Source: Mimachlamys varia
Taxonomy: Eukaryota > Mollusca > Bivalvia > Pectinida > Pectinidae
DNA: 64,000 nucleotides
Assembly (NCBI GenBank): GCA_947623455.1
Contig: OX392536.1
Location: 14,131,282-14,195,281, forward strand
Direction of reading: 5' to 3'
Shown here: piece after piece, positions 1 to 11,242 of the stretch
How positions within the stretch are numbered: position 1 is the first letter of the stretch
How the letters are laid out: each line of letters begins with the position of its first letter
Notes under the pieces: generated by a model
Seen by the model: the letters and a program-made list of their open reading frames with translations, nothing else
Told to the model about the DNA's origin: nothing
Database searches by the model: none
Position numbers and translations under genes: made by a program

Positions 1-3000
1 TGTGTGTAGTGTATGATCTACTATGTGTGTGGTGTATGATCTACCATGTGTAGTGTATGATCTACCATGTCGGTAGTGTATGATCTACCATGTGTGTAGT
101 GTATGATCTACCATGTGTAGTGTATGATCTACCATGTGTAGTGTATGATCTACCATGTGTGGTGTATGATCTACCATGTGTAGTGTATGATCTACCATGT
201 GTGTGGTGTATGATCTACCATGTGTGTGGTGTATGATCTACCATGTGTGTAGTGTATGATCTACCATGTGTGTAGTGTATGATCTACCATGTGTAGTGTA
301 TGATCTACCATGTGTGTGGTGTATGATCTACCATGTGTAGTGTATGATCTACCATGTGTGTGGTGTATGATCTACCATGTGTGTGGTGTATGATCTACCA
401 TGTGTGTAGTGTATGATCTACCATGTGTGTAGTGTATGATCTACCATGTGTGTAGTGTATGATCTACCATGTGTAGTGTATGATCTACCATGTGTAGTGT
501 ATGATCTACCATGTGTGTAGTGTATGATCTACCATGTGTGGTGTATGATCTACCATGTGTGTAGTGTATGATCTACCATGTGTAGTGTATGATCTACCAT
601 GTGTGGTGTATGATCTACCATGTGTGGTGTATGATCTACCATGTGTGGTGTATGATCTACCATCTGTAGTGTATGATCTACCATGTGTGTGGTGTATGAT
701 CTACCATGTGTAGTGTATGATCTACCATGTGTGTAGTGTATGATCTACCATGTGTGTAGTGTATGATCTACCATGTCGGTAGTGTATGATCTACCATGTG
801 TGTAGTGTATGATCTACCATGTGTGTAGTGTATGATCTACCATGTGTGTAGTGTATGATCTACCATGTGTGGTGTATGATCTACCATGTGTAGTGTATGA
901 TCTACCATGTGTGTGGTGTATGATCTACCATGTGTAGTGTATGATCTACCATGTGTGGTGTATGATATACCATGTGTGGTGTATGATCTACCATGTGTGT
1001 AGTGTATGATCTACCATGTGTAGTGTATGATCTACCATGTGTAGTGTATGATCTACCATGTGTGGTGTATGATCTACCATGTGTGGTGTATGATCTACCA
1101 TGTGTGTAGTGTATGATCTACCATGTGTGTAGTGTATGATCTACCATGTGTGTAGTGTATGATCTACCATGTGTGTAGTGTATGATCTACCATGTGTGTA
1201 GTGTATGATCTACCATGTGTGTAGTGTATGATCTACCATGTGTAGTGTATGATCTACCAAGTGTAGTGTATGATCTACCATGTGTGTAGTGTATGATCTA
1301 CCATGTGTGTAGTGTATGATCTACCATGTGTGTAGTGTATGATCTACCATGTGTGTGGTGTATGATCTACCATGTGTGGTGTATGATCTACCATGTGTGT
1401 AGTGTATGATCTACCATGTGTGTAGTGTATGATCTACCATGTGTGTAGTGTATGATCTACCATGTGTGGTGTATGATCTACCATGTGTGGTGTATGATCT
1501 ACCATGTGTAGTGTATGATCTACCATGTGTGGTGTATGATCTACCATGTGTGGTGTATGATCTACCATGTGTGTAGTGTATGATCTACCATGTGTGTAGT
1601 GTATGATCTACCATGTGTGTAGTGTATGATCTACCATGTGTAGTGTATGATCTACCATGTGTAGTGTATGATCTACCATGTGTGTAGTGTATGATCTACC
1701 ATGTGTGTAGTGTATGATCTACCATGTGTAGTGTATGATCTACCATGTGTGTAGTGTATGATCTACCATGTGTAGTGTATGATCTACCATGTGTGTAGTG
1801 TATGATCTACCATGTGTGGTGTATGATCTACCATGTGTGTAGTGTATGATCTACCATGTGTATAGTGTATGATCTACCATGTGTAGTGTATGATCTACCA
1901 TGTGTGTAGTGTATGATCTACCATGTGTGTGGTGTATGATCGACCATGTGTAGTGTATGATCTACCATGTGTGTAGTGTATGATCTACCATGTGTGTAGT
2001 GTATGATCTACCATGTGTGTAGTGTATGATCTACCATGTGTAGTGTATGATCTACCATGTGTAGTGTATGATCTACCATGTGTGTAGTGTATGATCTACC
2101 ATGTGTGTAGTGTATGATCTACCATGTGTGTAGTGTATGATCTACCATGTGTGTAGTGTATGATCTACCATGTGTGTAGTGTATGATCTACCATGTGTGT
2201 AGTGTATGATCTACCATGTGTGTAGTGTATGATCTACCATGTGTGTAGTGTATGATCTACCATGTGTGTGGTGTATGATCTACCATGTGTGGTGTATGTT
2301 CTACCATGTGTGGTGTATGATCTACCATGTGTGTGGTGTATGATCTACCATGTGTGTAGTGTATGATCTACCATGTGTGTAGTGTATGATCTACCATGTG
2401 TAGTGTATGATCTACCATGTGTGTGGTGTATGATCTACCATGTGTAGTGTATGATCTACCATGTGTAGTGTATGATCTACCATGTGTGTGGTGTATGATC
2501 TACCATGTGTAGTGTATGATCTACCATGTGTGTAGTGTATGATCTACCATGTGTGTGGTGTATGATCTACCATGTGTGTGGTGTATGATCTACCATGTGT
2601 GTAGTGTATGATCTACCATGTGTGTAGTGTATGATCTACCATGTGTAGTGTATGATCTACCATGTGTGTGGTGTATGATCTACCATGTGTGGTGAATGAT
2701 CTACCATGTGTAGTGTATGATCTACCATGTGTGTAGTGTATGATCTACCAAGTGTAGTGTATGATCTACCATGTGTGTAGTGTATGATCTACCATGTGTG
2801 TAGTGTATGATCTACCATGTGTGGTGTATGATCTACCATGTGTGGTGTATGATCTACCATGTGTGTAGTGTATGATCTACCATGTGTGTAGTGTATGATC
2901 TACCATGTGTGTAGTGTATGATCTACCATGTGTAGTGTATGATCTACCATGTGTAGTGTATGATCTACCATGTGTGTAGTGTATGATCTACCATGTGTGT

Positions 3001-3611
3001 AGTGTATGATCTACCATGTGTGTAGTGTATGATCTACCATGTGTAGTGTATGATCTACCATGTGTGGTGTATGATCTACCATGTGTGGTGTATGATCTAC
3101 CATGTTGGTAGTGTATGATCTACCATGTGTGTAGTGTATGATCTACCATGTGTGTAGTGTATGATCTACCATGTGTAGTGTATGATCTACCATGTGTGGT
3201 GTATGATCTACCATGTGTAGTGTATGATCTACCATGTGTGTAGTGTATGATCTACCATGTGTGTAGTGTATGATCTACCATGTGTGTAGTGTATGATCTA
3301 CCATGTGTGTAGTGTATGATCTACCATGTGTAGTGTATGATCTACCATGTGTGTAGTGTATGATCTACCATGTGTGGTGTATGATCTACCATGTTGGTAG
3401 TGTATGATCTACCATGTGTGTAGTGTATGATCTACCATGTGTGTGGTGTATGATCTACCATGTGTGTAGTGTATGATCTACCATGTGTAGTGTATGATCT
3501 ACCAAGTGTAGTGTATGATCTACCATGTGTAGTGTATGATCTACCATGTGTGGTGTATGATCTACCATGTCGGTAGTATATGATCTACCAAGGCTGTAGT
3601 ATATGACTTAC
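1..3611. repeat. 21/23-bp minisatellite (about 160 units) starting at a 5' splice site
   Basis: On the plus strand the unit reads roughly gtagtgtatgatctaccatg with a variable (TG)n spacer, so units alternate between 21 and 23 bp; a GTAG/GTGG substitution is the main other variation. The array enters from the left window edge. On the minus strand its first two units are 23 bp each (3611-3589 and 3588-3566), and the first begins with GTAAGT, the 5' splice site of the exon ending at 3612. Those two units match at 18 of 23 positions. Later units carry GTAGAT where the true donor has GTAAGT. It lies inside the intron that follows that exon. Total length is unknown because the array leaves the window. 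Confidence 0.95.
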
Positions 3612-3774
3612 CACATCTGTAGCAGTATTGTAGAATCCATATTGGAGGCTGTCCTGGGCCATCCATCGTACAGGAAGCCATCGTCCTCGTTCAGAATCAT
3701 ACATATACTCGTCTGGAAACAGGCTCCAAGAATATGCTGCATCGGAAAGTTTTATTATCTCTCCAGGACACACT
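3612..3774 (-). CDS. Kinase exon: activation segment (DAA in place of DFG) to DV
   Basis: This 163-bp exon follows the acceptor ttttttcag and ends at the donor GTG|GTAAGT. It begins with the last base of a split valine codon. The product contains IIKLSDAAYSWSLFPDEY, then LPVRWMA, then TATDV. LPVRWM with a following (S/T)DV is the P+1 loop and alphaF region of tyrosine kinases. The position of the metal-binding DFG reads D-A-A, so catalytic activity is unlikely. RYK has D-N-A there and also LFPxxY, which is the main reason for the RYK-like call. The donor is the first unit of the 21/23-bp minisatellite. No stop codon occurs before the splice site. The next exon is outside the window. Confidence 0.8.
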
Positions 3775-6143
3775 CTGAAAAAATAGTTACAATATTTATT
3801 GTTTCATTGGTTTTCATTGTCAGAAGTCTTAAAAATACAAATTCACATAATATGTACGATATGTCACAGTGGACACACCAGACTTACAGTAACATGTAGC
3901 TATGTCACAGTGGACACGCCAGACTTACAGTAACATGTAGCTATGTCACAGTGGACACGCCAGACTTACAGTAACATGTAGCTATGTCACAGTGGACACG
4001 CCAGACTTACAGTAACATGTAGCTATGTCACAGTGGACACGCCAGACTTACAGTAACATGTAGCTATGTCACAGTGGACACGCCAGACTTACAGTAACAT
4101 GTAGCTATGTCACAGTGGACATGCCAGACTTACAGTAACATGTAGCTATGTCACAGTGGACACACCAGACTTACAGTAACATGTAGCTATGTCACAGTGG
4201 ACACACAAGACTTACAGTAACATGTAGCTATGTCACAGTGGACACACCAGACTTACAGTAACATGTAGCTATGTCACAGTGAACACACCAGACTTACAGT
4301 AACATGTAGCTATGTCACAGTGGACACACCAGACTAACAGTAACATGTAGCTATGTCACAGTGGACACACCAGACTTACAGTAACATGTAGCTATGTCAC
4401 AGTGGACACGCCAGACTTACAGTAACATGTAGCTATGTCACAGTGAACACACCAGACTTACAGTAACATGTAGCTATGTCACAGTGGACACACCAGACTT
4501 ACAGTAACATGTAGCTATGTCACAGTGGACACACCAGACTTACAGTAACATGTAGCTATGTCACAGTGGACACACCAGACTTACTGTAACAATGTAGCTA
4601 TGTCACAGTGGACACACCAGACTTACAGTAACATGTAGCTATGTCACAGTGGACACACCAGACTTACAGATACATGTAGCTATGTCACAGTGGACACACC
4701 AGACTTACAGTAACATGTAGCTATGTCACAGTGGACACACCAGACTTACAGTAACATGTAGCTATGTCACAGTGGACACACCAGACTTACAGTAACATGT
4801 AGCTATGTCACAGTGGACACGCCAGACTTACAGTAACATGTAGCTATGTCACAGTGGACACACCAGACTTACAGTAACATGTAGCTATGTCACAGTGGAC
4901 ACACCAGACTTACAGTAACATGTAGCTATGTCACAGTGGACACACCAGACTTACAGTAACATGTAGCTATGTCACAGTCGACACACCAGACTTACAGTAA
5001 CATGTAGCTATGTCACAGTGGACACTCCAGACTAACAGTAACATGTAGCTATGTCACAGTGGACACACCAGACTAACAGTAACATGTAGCTATGTCACAG
5101 TCGACACACCAGACTAACAGTAACATGTAGCTATGTCACAGTCGACACACCAGACTTACAGTAACATGTAGCTATGTCACAGTCGACACACCAGACTTAC
5201 AGTAACATGTAGCTATGTCACAGTGGACACGCCAGACTTACAGTAACATGTAGCTATGTCACAGTGGACACTCCAGACTAACAGTAACATGTAGCTATGT
5301 CACAGTGGACACGCTAGACTTACAGTAACATGTAGCTATGTCACAGTGGACACTCCAGACTAACAGTAACATGTAGCTATGTCACAGTGGACACGCCAGA
5401 CTTACAGTAACATGTAGCTATGTCACAGTGGACACGCCAGACTTACAGTAACATGTAGCTATGTCACAGTGGACACTCCAGACTAACAGTAACATGTAGC
5501 TATGTCACAGTGGACACGCCAGACTTACAGTAACATGTAGCTATGTCACAGTGGACACACCAGACTAACAGTAACATGTAGCTATGTCACAGTGGACACG
5601 CCAGACTTACAGTAACATGTAGCTATGTCACAGTCGACACGCCAGACTTACAGTAACATGTAGCTATGTCACAGTGGACACACCAGACTTACAGTAACAT
5701 GTAGCTATGTCACAGTGGACACACCAGACTAACAGTAACATGTAGCTATGTCACAGTGGACACGCCAGACTTACAGTAACATGTAGCTATGTCACAGTGG
5801 ACACGCCAGACTTACAGTAACATGTAGCTATGTCACAGTGGACACGCCAGACTTACAGTAACATGTAGCTATGTCACAGTGGACACACCAGACTTACAGT
5901 AACATGTAGCTATGTCACAGTGGACACACCAGACTTACAGTAACATGTAGCTATGTCACAGTGGACACACCAGACTAACAGTAACATGTAGCTATGTCAC
6001 AGTGGACACGCCAGACTTACAGTAACATGTAGCTATGTCACAGTGGACACGCCAGACTTACAGTAACATGTAGCTATGTCACAGTCGACACGCCAGACTA
6101 ACAGTAACATGTAGCTATGTCACAGTGGACACACAACACTTAC
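3775..6143 (-). other. Intron made almost entirely of a minisatellite
   Basis: This 2,369-bp intron lies between the catalytic-loop exon and the activation-segment exon. Starting from its 5' splice site, about 2,285 bp is the 41-bp array. Only about 84 bp next to the 3' splice site (3775-3858) is ordinary sequence; it has a T-rich tract before the acceptor and AT-rich DNA before that. Confidence 0.85.
3859..6143. repeat. 41-bp minisatellite derived from an exon-intron junction
   Basis: About 55 head-to-tail units of 41 bp; on the plus strand each has gtcacagtgg, acttacagtaac and atgtagctat. On the minus strand a unit reads CACTGTGACATAGC, then ACATGTTACTG, then TAAGTCTGGC. This aligns with the end of the adjacent exon and the start of its intron (6172-6128): about 33 of 41 positions match, with a 4-bp gap. 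The exon bases encoding HRDIATRNC appear in the repeat as H-C-D-I-A-T-C-Y-C. Most units keep GTAAGT; some have GTTAGT. The array is one uninterrupted block up to the exon. Confidence 0.92.
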
Positions 6144-6253
6144 ACACAGTTACGTGTGGCTATATCACGGTGAACAATATCATTTGAAGACAGGTAGTCC
6201 AGAGCCTCTGCAATCCTCTGACAGATCTCAATCAAGCTGAAGGATGTGAACTC
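6144..6253 (-). CDS. Kinase exon: alphaE helix and catalytic loop (HRD)
   Basis: This 110-bp exon follows the acceptor tttgtacag and ends at GT|GTAAGT. Its 36 full codons include SLIEICQRIAEALDYLSS (alphaE) and IVHRDIATRNC (catalytic loop, with HRD at 6172-6164). The tyrosine-kinase signature is HRDxxxRN, and here it is intact. The preceding exon ends in phase 0, as this exon requires, and the exon ends with two bases of a valine codon completed by the next exon. The last 29 bases and the following intron start are the template of the 41-bp array. The order SLIEICQRIAEAL matches the segment before the catalytic loop in RYK-type domains. Confidence 0.88.
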
Positions 6254-7140
6254 CTGTACAAACAAATACATATAATTATATCAGTGACCTGGGGCACCAT
6301 AAATAATTTAAATCATATTAAAAAAAGCAGATTATTCCCAAAAATCATATTTCACACCCTAATTCTTTATTAAAAATTTGATCCAGGTCTTAAGAAAGTT
6401 CATGAAATAGCACAATACTGTTAATCACCTATATTTTAAATGGTAATTATTTCGTTTTAATTCACAAGGAAAGTAAATCCAAGTTCAGATAGTGATTTAT
6501 ACTTTGTAGAAATAAAATCTGGATCAGGCATCCGTATCTGCATGCTAGATTCCGTTGTTATCAGAACTTGCCTTTACAGACAATATCCGTCGATTATATA
6601 ATATATTTCTGTTGAATTCATATATCAAAATGTAATTTCCCGATCAGTGTTCACGAATTCATGTACTGTATTATAGCGGTTCTATTTTGCGGGGTTTGTA
6701 TTTTCGCTATATTCACGTTTTCACTAAAATCGGTGAATATTCTCAACACCAGCGAAATAATTAGCACATTGCTGACATTATGGAGAAGTGCCAAAGACAA
6801 CAGCAGTACTTGGTGAAAATAGAACTTGACAACATTACATATACTAACAGGAAAAAGAAACTGCATCACTAAAATCTTATATTCTCAGAAACTACTGAAC
6901 GTTTCTCAATAACATTTCCAGGACATATGTATCATACGTGTCATACCACATGATATCACCTGGTTAGGTCACCTGCCGCAAGTGCTTTTCAAAACCTTAT
7001 TTATTAACATGGGCAATATGATTTAGACTTATCGGAAGGCTGCAGTACACGTGTAAGTGAAAACCTATCATTATTTTTGTGTCAGTATCTTTCTATAGGA
7101 ACCATATGAATCAAACAAGGACATAGTCGTTGAGATCCCC
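6254..7140. other. AT-rich intron sequence, no feature recognised
   Basis: Start of the 7,727-bp intron, read from its 3' end on the minus strand. It contains short AT-rich tracts and small chance ORFs only, for example 6651-6869 on the minus strand, which shows no domain or splice context. I see no exon, RNA gene or repeat here. Confidence 0.6.
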
Positions 7141-7480
7141 CGCTCATGCAAATATCGTTAAAATTTGCGACACTAAAGTGGGCAGTGAACTTGAACAAGG
7201 GGGTTTAGATAATAAGTCTACAAAGCAACGAAGTTTCATCAAAATCTGATTATTCCTTTAAAAGATTTGGTGCAGAAAGCAATCAGCCAATCAAGTCACA
7301 GCAGCCTCATTAAATATGCCCGGAATATGCCGATAATCAAACTTGAGCGAAGGGTTAGATTATTAGTGTACCAAGCAAGTTTCATCAAATTTTGATAATT
7401 CCTTCAAAAGATATCTTGAGAAAGCGAATCTGGACAGACTGACGGACAGAAGGAGGGAAAGACCGAACACATTTGTATGT
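7141..7480. repeat. Interspersed repeat, bivalve type, internally duplicated
   Basis: Two related halves carry a tttcatcaaa motif followed by gattattcc or gataattcc and then a ttaaaagat or tcaaaagat motif, at about 7230-7270 and 7370-7410. A ggacagactgacggacag tract follows near 7430-7450. Such sequences occur in many copies in bivalve genomes, by recollection and not by search. No coding content is visible. The function and class (SINE or MITE) are not determined. Confidence 0.45.
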
Positions 7481-7510
7481 ATTGGGATAAAAACACCCTT
7501 GAGTTAGAAA

Positions 7511-7690
7511 TCATTTCCAAATGGCCAGTTTAACGTCTAGAAACATTCTTGGACCAAGAAATATCCACCTAAGAATTTTCGTAACCTCTTGAGAGAACAC
7601 AGAATCCCGCCATACGTCCTCTATTGCTTCAACATCATTGCCAAGCATGATCAGCGTGGTGTCATAGGCATATCTGATACACCCAACACC
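7511..7690 (-). pseudogene. LINE reverse-transcriptase fragment
   Basis: The minus strand is open for about 60 codons and reads GVGCIRYAYDTTLIMLGND, then VEAIEDVW, and ends at a stop at 7511. IRYAYDTTLI resembles the reverse-transcriptase motif C of non-LTR retrotransposons (usually YADD-T-x-L), with one catalytic aspartate changed to tyrosine. Nothing else of a LINE is present: no endonuclease and no 3' tail. A Tc1-like remnant begins only a few bases away on the other strand, so this is a truncated relic. The clade cannot be named from this piece. Confidence 0.45.
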
Positions 7691-7697
7691 AAAGGAA

Positions 7698-8066
7698 GGG
7701 TATTTTATTCACGAATGAGTCAAGATTTCACTTAGATAGCAGTGACGGCCGTAGCAAAGTATATCGTCATGTGGGAGAAAGATTCCGAGATGCCTGCATC
7801 GTAAAACCTACTTTTGGTGGTGACAGTGTATATGGTTTAGGGAGGGATCACTGCCCATGACAGAACCCCTCTTGTGTTTAAGTCCAACATCATTGGACTG
7901 GAATTCGATCAATACAGAGATGTAATCATTGAACAACATGTTGTGCCCTTCATTCGTTGCCAACAACGTCAAGTGACATTACAGCAAGACAAAGCCCATC
8001 CGCATGTTGTTACCGACTACTTAAACCAACAGAACATCAATGTTTTTCCATGACCTGCTGTATCAG
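7698..8066 (+). pseudogene. Tc1/mariner-like transposase remnant
   Basis: The plus strand carries the C-terminal half of a Tc1-like DDE transposase. FTNESRFHLDSSDGRSKVY lies near 7708-7765, then GERFRDACIV; after a frameshift near 7840 come GITAHDRTPLVF and VTLQQDKAHPHVVTDYLNQQ at about 7972-8025. The first catalytic aspartate (usually FTDES) is N, a TGA interrupts the frame near 8052, and the third acidic residue region is lost. The N-terminal DNA-binding part is absent. It is therefore inactive. No terminal inverted repeat was recognised. It sits in an intron of the pseudokinase gene, opposite to the gene's orientation. Confidence 0.8.
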
Positions 8067-8268
8067 AGATGCACAAATTGCTCTAGCTAGGTACTAGGCT
8101 TTAATTATATGTACAGTAACTACAGGTTACATTGAGTATACATAATATCATATAGAGTAAAACTTGTGAATCATACAGGCATGAATAGAATTATATGTAT
8201 ATAGTTAAATAGGTACATGATGTATTTTTAGATGCACATATGTACATGAACGGTTAATAAATCAGAAA

Positions 8269-10640
8269 TAAGGGGTAGATTGCATTAGATTCCTCATGGA
8301 AAACTACCCCACAAAAATGTGAATTTTCTACATTTAAGTGATATCCTCATTATTAAATGAATAATATATCAAGGATTGGAAATCGGTACAGACTGGAGCA
8401 ATGTAGCAAACAACTACAGCCAGTCAGACTGGAGCAATGTAGCTAACAGTTACAGCCAGTCATACATCCATACTGGAGCAATGTAGCTAACAGCTACAGC
8501 CAGTCATAATTCCATACTGGAGCAATGTAGCTAACAGCTGCAGCCAGTCATACTTCCATACTGGAGCAATGTAGCTAACAGCTACAGCCAGTCATACTGG
8601 AGCAATGTAGCTAACAGCTACAGCCAGTCATACTTCCATACTGGAGCAATGTAGCTAACAGCTACAGCCAGTCATACTTCCATACTGGAGCAATGTAGCT
8701 AACAATTACAGCCAGTCAGACTGGAGCAATGTAGCTTACAGTTACAGCCAGTCATACTTCCATACTGGAGCAATGTAGCTAACAGCTACAGCCAGTCATA
8801 CTTCCATACTGGAGCAATGTAGCTAACAGCTGCAGCCAGTCATACTTCCATACTGGAGCAATGTAGCTAACAGTTACAGCCAGTCATACATCCATACTGG
8901 AGCAATGTAGCTAACAGCTGCAGCCAGTCATACATCCATACTGGAGCAATGTAGCTAACAGCTACAGCCAGTCATACTTCCATACTGGAGCAATGTAGCT
9001 AACAGCTGCAGCCAGTCATACTTCCATACTGGAGCAATGTAGCTAACAGCTACAGCCAGTCATACTTCCATACTAGAGCAATGTAGCTAACAGCTGCAGC
9101 CAGTCATACTTCCATACTGGAGCAATGTAGCTAACAGCTACAGCCAGTCATACTGGAGCAATGTAGCTAACAGCTACAGCCAGTCATACTTCCATACTGG
9201 AGCAATGTAGCTAACAGCTGCAGCCAGTCATACTTCCATACTGGAGCAATGTAGCTAACAGCTACAGCCAGTCATACTTCCATACTGGAGCAATGTAGCT
9301 AACAGCTGCAGCCAGTCATACTTCCATACTGGAGCAATGTAGCTAACAGTTACAGCCAGTCATACATCCATACTGGAGCAATGTAGCTAACAGCTGCAGC
9401 CAGTCATACTTCCATACTGGAGCAATGTAGCTAACAGCTGCAGCCAGTCATACTTCCATACTGGAGCAATGTAGCTAACAGCTACAGCCAGTCATACTTC
9501 CATACTGGAGCAATGTAGCTAACAGCTACAGCCAGTCATAATTCCATACTGGAGCAATGTAGCTAACAGCTACAGCCAGTCATACTGGAGCAATGTATCT
9601 AACAACTACAGCCAGTCATAATTCCATACTGGAGCAATGTAGCTAACAGTTACAGCCAGTCATACTTCCATACTGGAGCAATGTAGCTAACAGCTACAGC
9701 CAGTCATACTTCCATACTGGAGCAATGGAGCTAACAGCTACAGCCAGTCATACTTCCATATTGGAGCAATGTAGCTAACAGTTACAGCCAGTCATACTTC
9801 CATACTGGAGCAATGTAGCTAACAGCTACAGCCAGTCATATTCCCATACTGGAACAATGTACCCCGGTAGCTAACAGCTACAGCCAGTCATACTTCCATA
9901 CTGGAGCAATGTAGCTAACAGTTACAGCCAGTCATACTTCCATACTGGAGCAATGTAGCTAACAGTTACAGCCAGTCATACTTCCATACTGGAGCAATGT
10001 AGCTAACAGTTACAGCCAGTCATACTTCCATACTGGAGCAATGTAGCTAACAGCTACAGCCAGTCATATTCCCATACTGGAGCAATGTACCCCGGTAGCT
10101 AACAGCTACAGCCAGTCATACTTCCATACTGGAGCAATGTAGCTAACAGTTACAGCCAGTCATACTTCCATACTGGAGCAATGTAGCTAACAGCTACAGC
10201 CAGTCATACTTCCATACTGGAGCAATGTATCTAACAGCTACAGCCAGTCATACTTCCATACTAGGCAATGTAGCTAACAGCTACAGCCAGTCATACTTCC
10301 ATACTGCATGGAGCAATGTAGCTAACAGCTACAGCCAGTCATAAGATGCTATTCCTCCTATGCTCGATCAGGATGGTGCCCTAAGCATATGCTTAGCCCT
10401 CAATAAGTTACAATTAATTTGAAAGGAGGAATAGCGTCTATATATTCTAGATAATTTATTTGATAATTGCTGAGTTTGCCCCCTACGCCAACAATTTTTT
10501 GTACAAGAGTTATTGTATCAGATTTGGTATTTATGTATATTATGTTATGATGTGTGTATTTGTATTTTGATCTTTAATTCACATTAAATGTTGTACATAA
10601 AATTTTAATTCTATCTCTTAGTTATTTGTTTCATTTAAAT
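8269..10640. mobile_element. Non-autonomous element with minisatellite core, copy 1 (Helentron/pearl-like)
   Basis: The left flank starts at taaggggtagattgc and runs about 120 bp. The core is an array of about 44-bp units (about 8385-10343). The right flank of about 300 bp holds an 11-bp inverted pair (10348-10358 with 10425-10435) around the 16-bp palindrome ctaagcatatgcttag (10381-10396). Homology with copy 2 begins and ends at the same flank positions, so this is one defined element. A tandem-repeat core with a hairpin in the flank recalls pearl/HINE-type Helitron relatives of oysters and mussels. No coding region or target duplication was found, so the class is inferred. Confidence 0.6.
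8385..10343. repeat. About 44-bp hairpin-forming minisatellite, core of copy 1
   Basis: About 45 units containing actggagcaatgtagct, aacagctacagccagt and catacttccat. A shorter unit of about 36 bp lacks acttccat and is interspersed. Each unit is an imperfect palindrome: tgtagct pairs with agctaca around aac, and actgg pairs with ccagt outside. A variant with an accccgg insertion occurs near 9860 and 10090. Confidence 0.92.
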
Positions 10641-11242
10641 TGAGGCTTATGTAGATAAGCCAGGTCTAAATGAACTAATAACTTTAATGTTGAGTCTATC
10701 TCACAACAGAACTCAGAGTATAAATTGCCTTATAATAGTTTTATTGTGTCCCTATATCAGCATGGTCACTGTAGCCATATAACATCAGTTATATGGTCTA
10801 ACATAAAGCAGATGCTACATGTGGTATTAATTAGGGAGGCACCTACATGTTTATATTAAAGATATGCATGGAGGGGGCCAGACAGCTAGGGGGGTCAGAG
10901 GGAATGACCAGTCACATGGTAATTAGGAACAATATGATTGGCTGAAAGATTTCAGTAGTATCTCTTTGTGCAGTGTCTGGTCACTTTGTCAGCATCTGTA
11001 GAGGGAGTAACAGTGTTTTAAAATCATTGTCATCCACCACCATCCCAACCACCTATACTGGTAATAAGGAGTATATCAGTAAATCATTGTTTAATTCTTT
11101 TCTTGGAATAATTCTATTGTTATTAATTGAAAGCCTATAATTAAGTACATGCATTGGTTTTTTAAGAATGATATGAAAAGTATAATTGGGCAAACTCAGT
11201 TAATTATAGAGTAGGGCGGGCATTGTTTTTCATTCAGAAGTT
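10641..11242. other. Spacer between the two element copies, no gene seen
   Basis: About 600 bp of AT-rich sequence with no open reading frame of note and no recognisable RNA gene. It contains a G-rich stretch (ggagggggccagacagc near 10871) and nothing I can assign. Confidence 0.55.

Noticed and set aside
1..6143. CRISPR-like arrays
   Set aside because: Units are tandem with no unique spacers, and the setting is a eukaryotic intron.
6651..6869. 72-residue minus-strand ORF
   Set aside because: No domain, no splice context, AT-rich intron sequence.
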